This document shows, in pieces, positions 34,388-44,070 of a stretch of 64,000 bases of DNA; positions within the stretch are counted from its first letter, which is position 1; each line of letters begins with the position of its first letter. Position numbers and translations under genes: made by a program. The notes beneath the pieces are model-generated. The model did no database searches. It was given only the letters and a program-made list of their open reading frames with translations, and was not told the origin of the DNA. Source of the stretch: Gaeumannomyces sp. JS-464 (lineage: Eukaryota; Ascomycota; Sordariomycetes; Magnaporthales; Magnaporthaceae); the NCBI GenBank assembly GCA_002197995.1, contig NGZR01000001.1, forward strand, positions 14,031,501-14,095,500, read 5' to 3'.

Positions 34388-35927
34388 TTTTCTATTTGCG
34401 TCGGCCAACTCTATATCTTGTTCTCGCGGCTTTGTGGCGTAACCTAGGTCGACTGTGTGTGTGCCTGCTGGTAATCGATTGTGCGATGACGGTGGGTTGG
34501 TCCTTCCAGCGCGCGGAAAGGGAGCGCTGCGGGGTATGGAGCAGCGGGCAACACTGAGCAACGGGACACGGCCAGGGGACGAACAATCAGCCAGCTGCTC
34601 CTGCCTCGAAAGTTCGAACAAAACCCAGAGGCGGACAATCAGATGAAGCACGAGCAGCGGTGCGACGATGCATCATCAGCCGCTGAGCAGTCAATACGTG
34701 TCGCCTCGGCTCCAGCTGCTGGGACCTCCCCCCTCCAGACCAGAGCCCGGAAGCCCAGCTGGCCAAACCAGCCTGATCCTTGCTGTCTCGCCCGTAACGC
34801 CGCCTCCACATTAAAATGGCCACATGGCGGCAGCTTCAGCGCCCTTGCCTTGCCGTCGTCTCCCATCTCAAGCAGCCTTGCCAAGGAACCTTGGCAGAGT
34901 AAGTGGTCGAAAGCAAGGATGCGGAACACTGGGCCGAACCATGAGCCCACCCAGCGAAAAAAAAAAGAATAGAAATGGGAACCCAAACAAGACTGCGATC
35001 GCCGCCGTGTCACTGGTCGCGGCCCATTGGCTCTAGCGTGGCCATTCGTCATACATTTCCGCTTCTGCTCGGCACCCCTCCCACTGGAAGCCGTGCAGCC
35101 GAGCTTGGCTCAGGCTGTGAGTTGTCTTGTGTGCCATTTTTCATTTTGCCCGCCGCAAGCCTGCGCCCCCCTCGTTGGACGGACCGCCTCGGCTGTGTCC
35201 GTCCGAGAGGATCAAATAGCAGCAGCGCCCGTGGCCTTTCCATGCTAGCTCTCTTTCCAGTCTAGCCAGGTACCTGCTCGGCTCTTCTCCTTCCATTCTG
35301 CTGCCCACCACATCACATCACATCACGCCTGCTCTGTACCCATCCATCCATCCATCCTGTGGGCCTAGGTTGGATTACCCTAGCCGCCATCTTTTATTTA
35401 TTTATTTGTTTTCTTTTTTTTTTTTCTTTTTCTATTTTGTTTCGCAGCCAGCCTCCCCTTTCTCTATCCGTACTGCCCTCGTCGGTCTATTGCCAGCCAA
35501 GACCGCCATTGCTTGCCACGCTGCTGCTGTCTTACTTTTTTTTCCTCCCTCCACGACTCCATTTTGGGACGTCCGAAGAGGGGGAGGTCGGGTAACTATG
35601 GCCCTCTGATTGGGCACATGGCGGCCGTTGCCAACAGGCCTCAGTCACGTGATCGTGACGCGCCAACCTCGCAACCACTCTCTCCTCTTCTCCCTTGCAT
35701 ACCACCATCTTTCCGACAGGACGACATCTTCTTCTTTCCCCCAGTCCCCAGCTGAACTCGACTGACCGCCTGGATACGCCTGTGCTGGCCTGAAGCCCGG
35801 ATTTCTGGTTGTTGGCAGGCCGCACTTTTGCTGGACACCACCACCACCGCCCCAAAACTCCACCCTCTACCCCCCTAAAAGCGGCGCCGCCCACCAACCG
35901 CGTCCAGCCCTCCCCACTCCCCCAATC
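34388..35927. promoter_or_regulatory. Divergent upstream region with microsatellites
   Basis: Lies between the 2EXR-like gene (-) and the kinase gene (+). It contains CACAT repeats (about 35309-35326), CATC repeats (35341-35357) and T-rich tracts before the kinase start. C-rich sequence directly precedes CCCCCAATCATGG. No other gene is supported. Confidence 0.5.
35645..35652. promoter_or_regulatory. TCACGTGA palindromic E-box
   Basis: CACGTG core inside AGTCACGTGATCGTGAC, about 280 bp upstream of the kinase start. Such boxes bind bHLH factors (Cbf1/Pho4-type) in fungi. The role here is not shown. Confidence 0.3.
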
Positions 35928-37105
35928 ATGGTGCTGTTAATCGACAAGTGGCGGGGCCGGATACAGCTGCTCTCCCACACACAAAACAGCGTCGTCTACG
36001 CCGTTGACACCGACGACGGCGTCGAGGAGGGTCGCGCCTGCGAGACCGCCACCGTCCTCAAAGGCTGGGCCGTCTGGTACCGCGGCGAGGAGCCCCTGGG
36101 CCCCCTTCGCCCCCCTGACATCGCCGACTGGATCGTCCGCCGCGAGGCCGCGATTTACGAGCAGGTCGGCAAGCACGATCTGATCGTAAACTACCTGGGC
36201 CTCGAGGTCGCCGTCCTCAGGGGCGCCGGCCCGGAGCCCAAGGCGTGGGCCATCAGGCTGGAACGAGCCCCTGGCAAGGCCCTCCGCAGCTACCTGCGCG
36301 GCCCCGCCCCTTCGGAACGCGCTAGACTCGACTTGTGCTTGCAGTTCGCCCGTGGAGTCGCCCACGTTCACTCGCGAGACGTCGTCTGGGGCGACATTTC
36401 GACCCGGAACGCCCTTGTTTTCAGCTGCCCAAACCCCACCCCCCGAGGCGGCGCCGCCGGCCGGAGCAGCGATGCTGCTGCATCGCAGGCTTCGTCGTCA
36501 TCGTCGTCGTCGCAGTCGTCGTCCCCATCGGTACCATGGCGCATCAAGCTCTGCGACTTTGGTGCCGCGGCGCTGCTTGCAAATTATGATAAGGATTACT
36601 GGGGCGCCGAGGTCCGCTACACCCCTCCGGGCCCCTCGGCACACCTCGACAAGAGGGGCGACATCGAGGACGTGGGCACCATCCACCGCGAGCTGTTCGC
36701 CCTCGGATCCGCCATTTGCGAGATCACCGAGTGGATCGTGCCCTACGGCCCGGAGCACGAGGTCACGTATGAGAGGTGCAGGCCATGCTGCTAGCCGGCG
36801 AGTGGCCTGACATATCCCCGGACAACCCGGCCGAGGATATTATCCGCCGCTGTTGGGACTACCAGTACGAGGCAGCCTCGGAAATCGTCGAGGATCTGGA
36901 GAGTATTATCAGTGCACGGCCCCTCAGCAGGATGGCTAAAGGCATTTTCTTCTTCAAGTCCTCCTCCTCCTCTTCTCCAAAATTTTTCCTGTTTCTTCTT
37001 TTTACCTTTACCTTTCTTTCTTTTCTCCTATCCTTCCCTACGATGGAACGTGACATGACAAGTTGTTTAGCCGAGCGAAGCGTGCTCTATTGGCTCTCAG
37101 TTTGA
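35928..37105 (+). CDS. Atypical fungal protein kinase (frameshifted)
   Basis: Kinase-fold protein. The helix-C region is RREAAIYEQVGKHDLIVNYL. The catalytic loop reads VVWGDISTRNAL, with Trp-Gly where typical kinases have His-Arg but keeping the Asp and Asn. The magnesium loop is LCDFGAAAL, and an activation-segment region follows (VRYTPPGPSAHLDKRGDIEDV). A Ser-rich insert separates the catalytic loop from DFG. At about 36769-36776 the frame stops short in CRPCC; a one-base addition restores the run into EVQAMLLAGEWPDISPDNP and IIRRCWDYQYEAASEIVEDL, the normal end of this fungal kinase family. The real end may be near 36940-37105; the hydrophobic tail (FLFLLFTFTFLSFLLSF) in the last 40 residues may be read-through of the 3' UTR. 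Substrate unknown. Confidence 0.78.
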
Positions 37106-37299
37106 GCTCAAGGTTGTTTACAATGGTTTGGTGCGCAAGAAGAGAGCACAATTGACGATGTAATGACCACAAATCCAAAGACTGAAAACTCTTGTGATGT
37201 CCAACGGCGGTCGACACATTGTTGCTCCTGGTGCAAGTGGGCAACACGCGATTCTAAAAGATGGGCCCTTTACGCTGTCCCCCCTTTACTCGACTCAAT

Positions 37300-40132
37300 T
37301 CACTTGGGCCTCGGGCCGAGAGTTTTGAGCTGCAGCTCCTCTTCCGCCCCGTCTGGGGCCGCTGCTGTCGAGCGGTCCCTCCTCAGAAGGTGCAGCAGGT
37401 AGATGCCCTCGACCACGCGGTTGCTTCTCTCGCCCTCCTCCTCGGAGGGCTCTTCTTGGTTTTGCGCGTCCCTGGTGATTTCCACGTTGCCCAAGAGCGA
37501 GGCCGCCAGCATGCACTGTATAGTCGTGGCAGTTAGCAGGTGTCTGGGCTTGCTATCATCGAGTTCGGCGGGCAGCCGAACGCTTACCAGGACCATGAAC
37601 GGCACTATGGCCACAAAGGCCCAGACGATGGCCATCTACACATTTACAGACGGACCAAGAATGTCAGCTTCTTTGTTTTATTTTCTTCTTCCAGTTTTCC
37701 TACCACGGCCGAAAAAAAAGCATCACACCTTTATCTTGCCCATGGCGGCCGCCCGGATCGCCTCGGGGAGCTTGGCCAGCTCGTCAAAGTTGTGGGCGCT
37801 CGTGCCGTCGCCGCTCTGGCCCAGCAGGTTGTTGAAGACGGTAGTCATGACGGTGAGACCCAGGGTGCCGCCAAAGGGGAGCATGACGCCCATGAGCGAG
37901 ATATGGTCGCGATGTGCCTGGGGAAGAAGCCGACGGCGTGCAGCTGGACTGCAAGAGCGGGAAGCGAAAGGAATTAGCGGGGTGGATGGCGACTTTGGAG
38001 CGTGTCCTATTTCGGGAGAGAGAGAGAAAACGGGCAACATACCTGGAAGGAACCTCAGCCCGGTGCCGACGCCCGTGAGCGCCATCATTCCGTAGATGGT
38101 CGCGATGTTCTCGTCGTACAGGGCCCAGGCGAGAACGCCGACGCCAACGGCCTCGACGACGGATCCCAGCATGATCGGGATGAAGGTGTTGCACGGCCAC
38201 CTGTTGCAGAGCAAGGTGGCCATGAGCACGCCGGCTACGTTTGGTGCGGGACCTGTGTGTTAGTGTTTCGAAATTCTAGTCCACAGAAGTCGCCGGTGGT
38301 ACTGGCTCGCCGATGCTGCGCCTTCGTAAGCAAAGGTGGGCGCCACACATACCTCCCAAGCCCGGCGTGTAGAAAGGAGTTGGACTCCAGCCTTGCTGGC
38401 ACCGTAGGACTGTGGCGTGCAAGGACTGCGCATCAGTATCGTCTTGCTAAAGGCAACATATCCGTGATCTGCAGGGAACTGACTAACCTTGACCATGGTA
38501 AAGTAGATGTTGCAGAAAACAAAACCTGAAGCACACACACACCCAGCGAGAGGGTCAGTCGGCAAGCAAAAGACAAAGGCGGGTTCCATTGGGACTGGAT
38601 CTATGCCTCGATAGGAAATGGAAATACTGACAGAGTACATGGCGGCGCCCGTCGCAAAGTTGATATAGGCCAGCAGGCCCACGTCATTGGACGTGAGGAG
38701 CTCCCAGGGGATCATGGCCCTCTGGCGCGTGAACCGCGCGGCCAGCGCGCCGCCGGGCGCCATCGACTTCTCCCACAGCGCAAAGGCCGCGACGAGGGCG
38801 AGGCCGACGCACAGCGACGCGAGGACGGGGGCGCTGCTCCACGCGTACGAGACGCCGCCCCACGTCAGCGCCAGGACGACGAGCCCGAAGCCGAACAGGA
38901 ACAGGAGCTGGCCGCCCAGGTCGACCGTGCTGAGCGCCCAGAACCGCGCCGGCGCTGGAAGGGGACCGGGGCGGCCACGAGGGTGGTCCCGTCGCCGGCG
39001 CGGGCGGACGGGGCGGGGCCCGACCAGCTCCTTGCGCAGGACAAAGAAGACGAGGACGACGGAGGCGGCGCAGATGGGGAGGTTGATGCCGAAGCACCAG
39101 CGCCAGTTGGTGCTGGTGAGGTAGCCTGTATGGCTGTTAATGATTTTTTCTTTCTTTTTTCTTTGTTCTTTTTTTTTTTGCTGCTTGATTTCAAGAGGTA
39201 TAACCGGAGGTTGGAAAGCAGTGATGCGCATACCTCCTACGACTGGGCCAATGCTGTAGCTCATCCCCGCGGTGAACGCAAAGATGGACCAGTTCTTAGC
39301 ATTCTCCTTAAGGCTGACCTTGTCGGCAATGATGATGCGGACGATTGCGCCCATTCCGGCACAGCCCAGCCCCTGAAGGCCGCGGCCGAGCAGGAGGACG
39401 GGGAAGGCGTTGGTCGGCGCGCCCGTGCAAAGGGCGCTCCCGACCATCATTATGAGGACGCACGTCTGCAGGGCCGAGTGCCTGCCAAAGACGTCGGCCA
39501 TCTGGCCCCAAAAGGGGATGAAGGCGGCGGAGGTTAGGTTGAAGGCTGAGATGATCCAGTTGAGCTGAGAAACCTCGTCTATTTTTTTTTTTTTTTTTTA
39601 CAGGTCGGCCGGGGTCAGTTGCTTTTTACCATCACGAGGGGGGGGGGGGGGGGGGGGGGGGGGCGAAGGAATATTGGAGGAGCGATCGCAGATGCATACT
39701 GAAATCTTTGGCGATCCATGGTAGTGCGCTAGCAACACTAGAGATCAGGCGGCGGATGGAGCCCGGGGTCAACAGACATGATACGCGGTCAGCCTTTCCA
39801 TATTGCAGGCGGCACTGACATGGTAACATCTAGGCCTGCAGAGCAAATGGGAGCATGAGCCCGCAGATGATCTTGATCCTGTATTTTGTGGCAGCTCGTG
39901 CCTCGTCGCGGCAGCTCTCGCATTTACCGCTCGGGATCTGCGGTGCTGGTTGGCCTGTGGCCTCGTTCTTGGGCTCATCTTCTGAGACTAGGGGGCTGCT
40001 AGAGTTGTTCCGCCGGTGATGATGAGGGGCTCCCGTGCCGGCCCTTTGGTGGACGCAGGACGGTGGAGCTTGGGGTTTGCTGCCACTTTCCCGTGCCTGC
40101 TTCTTCTTGATATGCCGGTAAAGCGAGATCAT
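37300..40132 (-). CDS. DHA2-type MFS multidrug transporter (one frameshift)
   Basis: Fourteen-helix-type proton antiporter family. The N-terminal cytoplasmic part leads into IKIICGLMLPFALQA (helix 1). Exon 2 gives VASALPWIAKDF and exon 3 QLNWIISAFNLTSAAFIPFWG then MADVFGRHSALQT, the antiporter A-loop motif; LGRGLQGLGCAGMGAIVRII and ISLMGVMLPFGGTLG follow. The C-terminus is a charged tail. Intron 39749-39819 has GTCAGT..CTCTAG; intron 39579-39699 carries a G26 run and a T18 run (plus strand). At 39829-39834 helix 1 ends in ALQA then TAG; one missing base would give the expected ALDVTI continuation. Between 37500 and 39240 several further small introns are needed; I did not fix them all. The substrate is unknown; the neighbour is a tyrosinase. 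Confidence 0.85.
39638..39663. repeat. Poly-G run (G26) in an MFS intron
   Basis: Uninterrupted run of 26 G on the plus strand (C26 on the coding strand), inside the 121-nt second intron of the transporter. A T18 run (39582-39599) lies close to the acceptor of the same intron. Confidence 0.9.
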
Positions 40133-41681
40133 GGCAGGCGAGTACGTAGATCCGTCGGCCTATGTAGGGGAAGCGTGGCGTCTGATGCCTTGAAACGAAA
40201 AGGAGGTCTTTGGGCTCGTTGGCAGTTGGGGATGGGAAAGGCAACGAAGAGCCGGAGAGCCGCATGCCAAGATATATCCAAGATCTGGTACAAGTGCAAC
40301 ACTCCCCTCCCGCCGGCGGCCCTGCTACGTAGGCGTGTTGGGGATGCGTGCGTGGCCGTGTGGGCTGTACGTAGGTCGTCTGAGCGAATGCGAGACCAGG
40401 CTGCAAGACGGAGCCGCCTAGGCGGGTATGTAGGTAGGTAGGTGGACAGGAGAGAAGATTGCGGCGGTAGGGCCAGCAGCACCGCCTCGAAATTGGAGGA
40501 TGGGGGTTCGCGTAACCCTCGATTGGCTTTTCTCGCTTTCTTCTCCACCTGCCCATCTTCCAAGTTGGTGCGAGTACAGCGATTGGAAGACGCGGGCGTA
40601 CCGGGAAAGACAGCCGGATCGCCTTCGGGTATACAAGAGCGCGATCACCCAGGAGGCACAACACACCTTGGCAAGGGGAGGAAGAGGGCCGGTCAGGGAG
40701 CAAGCATGGCTCCTGGACGTGTTTAGCTCAGCGCGTCGTGGCACAATATCTGGTCTGGCGACGGGAAATGCGGCAGGGAGAAAGGCCAGACTCGACAGCG
40801 GCCGTGTTTGCTGCATGTGAGCAATACTATGAATATTTCCCAAGCAGGACATCTCCCTTTTTGCTGGGTACGGGCGTAATCGTGACGCAGCATTCTGACC
40901 ATCTCATTGTTCCCAAGAAGGAAAAAGAGATCCTGCATCCCCGTCGCCAAGCCGCACGCTAGAAGACAAGCCTTTTTTTAGGCGTGGGGTCTCGTCCACG
41001 TACTGTAAGTTCGTAGCGACTAGCTGAGGCCTCCATCGCCTGGCGTCAGACTAGACTACAAGCTAGCCAGCCTTGCCTCGTCAAATCGCCAATAGGGGGC
41101 GACGTGCCAGCGGGTTCTGAACCCGCGAGGCAAGTAAGCAATGGAGAGATTTCAGTCCGATGTGGAAAAACGCTGCGAGATAGTGAGGGCTTCTGGAAAA
41201 GGACCCACCAAACCGTGCGCTTGGCATTCGGCAGCCCTTGCCGAGCCTCCACCTGGGCTGAACTGGCGCGCTGCCATTGATCATTGATGCTGTCAACGGC
41301 TGCGGTGGCCTGCGTCGGTGTCCCCGCCAGTGGGTCGTGTCGGTCTCGGTGTCGCTTTCGGAGCCGACTGCCTCCTCTTGGTGGCACGCAAGCCTCAGGA
41401 GCAGAGTCTGTGTTGAGCCTCTATATTACGCAACAGCGGCTTGGGGTGGCCCCAGGTGCGACCCCGCTTATAAGGTGAGGCGACGCCAGACGGAGAGGCG
41501 GTCGAGAGAAGTGAGACATGCATTCGATATGTGAAAAAGTCGTTTATTCGTGTGCTCTATGCGCACTGCTGAGCCTTGGACGACGCCACCGCTTCGTCCG
41601 ACACGGAATCAATCTGCCTCGACGACCCGCAGCAGCAAGTAACGGCCCATTCAATTCTCAGAGTAGGCCCACAGCGAACAG

Positions 41682-41725
<44 letters not shown>

Positions 41726-41858
41726 AGGTAACGGATACTCCCGCCAATAGGCCACCTTTCTTGAAGTTTGGGGTATAACCATCAATGTCTATATTCCCGG
41801 TTTAGGTACATATTCCATCACGTAATTACCGGAGAGCAGGTCATCGTGGCATCGAATC
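40133..41858. other. Intergenic, upstream of the transporter and downstream of tyrosinase
   Basis: Contains the transporter promoter, the C44 run, and AGGTAGGTAGGT repeats near 40431-40442. No credible gene. Confidence 0.5.
41682..41725. repeat. Poly-C run (C44)
   Basis: Uninterrupted run of 44 C on the plus strand (G44 on the minus strand), about 130 bp beyond the tyrosinase stop codon and therefore possibly within its 3' UTR. It is the longest homopolymer in the window, and its true length is doubtful. Confidence 0.9.
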
Positions 41859-43027
41859 TCAGTACGTGTAGCAGAAGAAAGGAGAGTTGTGGGGATCCAT
41901 CACGTCCGCGATCTTGACGTCGCCGGCCAGGCCCATAAAAGGCATCATGTCCTCCACCGAAGCCGAAGGCCGTCTCTAGCCCTCGTCTTGTCGCCAGTCA
42001 TCTCCTTATTACGGACTTCGGGCTTCTCCTGCTGCCAAAGGTACCACAAACGGTCGACTTGGGTATGGTGCATAAAAACAAGGGGTCTGCCACCGAGAAC
42101 ATTAGCAACGAGGTGGTTTTTTTTTTTGGAGTGTGTGTGTTGTGTTTTTTTGTTTTTTTTTTTTACAGTAAAGACGTCGGTTTTGGCTGATTAAACGTAC
42201 CGTTGGGCGAGGACGAAGGCCCAGGTCACCCTGCTTGCCGCCGACGGCGCTGTGGATCGAGTTGTGCGGGATGCTCTCGAGGTACAAGCGGAAGGTGTCG
42301 TAGTCGGGCAGCTCGTGGATGGTTTTGACCTGCTCGGCGAGTAAAAAGGGGCGCGCATGTTGCCGGGCTTGTTCTGGCCGTCGTTGAAGTCGCGCGAGAG
42401 GCAGTGCGGCGCGTAGTCGGTGCGGGAATAGCGGGGCGCCAGTCCTTGAAGGGCCCGTCGGTCACACACCGCCACTCGTCCTGTCCGCCCGTCTTCTCCG
42501 TCTTCTCGGTGCTGCCGTCGCCGCCGACCATTCCCCAGACGGGTGACTTGGAGACGTCGGCCACGTCGAGTGTCCAGTCCCAGTACACCAGCGGTCCTTG
42601 GTAGCCGCACGTCTCCCTGAGCTGGGTCTCGTACAGGTGCACAAAGTACCTATGCCATGGAAGGAAGGAGGCGACGTAGTGTACTAGATAGCGTAAGGGC
42701 GGGCTGGTTAGCTCAAGGTCCGATCAAGGAACGCCTCCTGTTTGTTTGGGCTAGGAACACGGAGATGGCCTGCTTACTCTCGCTGTTGAGGTGCGTGTGG
42801 ACGTAGGTGAAGTCGTCATACAGCGTCGTGTTGAGGCCGAGCTTGGAAGGCTTCGCCGTGAGACACATGACAGCGTCGGTGTACTGCTTTTGGCCAGCGG
42901 CGTCGAGCGTGCGGAACTCGACGCGCTTCTGCGGGTTGGGGCATCCTCCCTCCTGAGCCTGACGGGGACGCACGACTGCGGCGGCAGCACAAAGGCCTGG
43001 GAAGGTCAAGAGCTGAGCGAGATGCAT
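41859..43027 (-). CDS. Secreted short-type tyrosinase / catechol oxidase (several frameshifts)
   Basis: Type-3 copper phenol oxidase. The signal peptide is MHLAQLLTFPGLCAAAAVV. The CuA site reads YVHTHLNSEIHYVASFLPWH with the following RYFVHLYETQLRETCGYQG, joined across intron 42684-42777 (GTAAGC..TCTAG). The CuB site has IPHNSIHSAVGG and, after an intron beginning near 42200, DPLVFMHHTQVDRLWYLWQQ. The C-terminus ends NSPFFCYTY, as in short tyrosinases that lack the long C-terminal domain. Conserved blocks require one-base corrections at about 42432-42436, 42334-42340, 42214-42222 and 41949-41990; the first three look like one base lost from a short run. So the gene is either damaged or badly sequenced. 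The family oxidises mono- or diphenols to quinones. Confidence 0.82.
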
Positions 43028-43741
43028 TTTAGTCTACTAAATCGAGGCTGCTGGTATGATATTGAAAGAGTGTGTCTTGGTGTCTGATGAATGACAGTGA
43101 TGGGTGTGGTGCTAACGAACGTAGTAAAGAGTGCCGTGACGGTGATGGTAGGAAAGGGTGTGATGATGGAGCCCTCAACGGTCAAACGTCGTCTCTCTCG
43201 CCGCTGATATCCGTCGTTTTATATTCTATTCTCCAGATTGTCCTTCGCTCATGAGCCCCTAGATGCCAAGCAGAGGCTATCTTTCCCGTGTCAAACACGA
43301 GGATGACCGCCAAGAGGCGGGCTGTGCTCCATGCTATTCTTCGTGATCATTGCTTTTCTTGCGCTTCCTCTTCCTGTGCCCGGATATCCTTTCGCCATCT
43401 CCGAAGCGTGCCGGTTCACTAAGCGCCCTCAACCACCCAACTTCCCAGGGAGGAAAACATTTGTGGAGCGTGCCCCTGTTTATCTTCACTGTGGTACGAG
43501 GGACGACGGGGCTGCCCGCGCCCTAAAAATATTAGTTTCCCGGGATCATGAGTGGGGATGTTGAAATACGGGTTTATGCGGCTCTGGGATTGAGATCGAC
43601 TTCCGAGCTGAACAACGTCGGCGGGCCGCAGAGGGTTTCCTTCCCTTCTCTTGAATTTGCCCGCTCCCAACACACGTTTCCTCAATGCCCCGTTCGGCCC
43701 CTAAACCGATAGACGACCGACCATCCCACAACCATTATGGC
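43028..43741. promoter_or_regulatory. Tyrosinase upstream region
   Basis: Upstream of the tyrosinase start. Contains a plus-strand frame (43331-43564) that begins like a signal peptide (MLFFVIIAFLALPLPVPGY) but has no recognisable continuation; it could be the start of the membrane-protein remnant described next. Confidence 0.4.
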
Positions 43742-44070
43742 TGCTGTGATCGCAACAGAGGCCGCTGCTGCTTGGGGCCGCAGCCTTCTTCATCTGGCGG
43801 CACCGGTATAAGAAGACGCACGCCATGATACAGGACCCGGCGGCGGGTGGCGAGGGGGATCACAGCAAGGAGGAGCTCGTAGACAGCGGCAACGACGGGC
43901 TTTCAGTGCGGGAAATGGACGAGGTATCGATGTTGACGCCGATAAGCGAGGCTCCGACGCCAAGCATGGCGTTCCCATCCGAGTTAGAAATGCCCGTCCA
44001 GTCACGAGGCGCCAGGGACATCGATGCCGATAGAAATGGAGGCGGGAGATATCACAAAGGGGCGAAGTAA
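43742..44070 (+). pseudogene. Possible remnant of a single-pass membrane protein
   Basis: The frame LLLGAAAFFIWRHRYKKTHAM is a transmembrane segment followed by a basic stop-transfer, then an acidic cytoplasmic tail (KEELVDSGND; ISEAPTPSMAFPSELEMP) ending at 44070. This is the typical C-terminal architecture of fungal WSC-like or mid2-like membrane proteins. Upstream, a stop codon closes the frame at once and no extracellular domain is recognisable. The fragment may be decayed, or its 5' exons may be hidden by frame errors. Confidence 0.35.

Noticed and set aside
37300..43027. Biosynthetic gene cluster (MFS transporter plus tyrosinase)
   Set aside because: Only two potentially related genes, no synthase, no cluster regulator, and neighbours are housekeeping genes.
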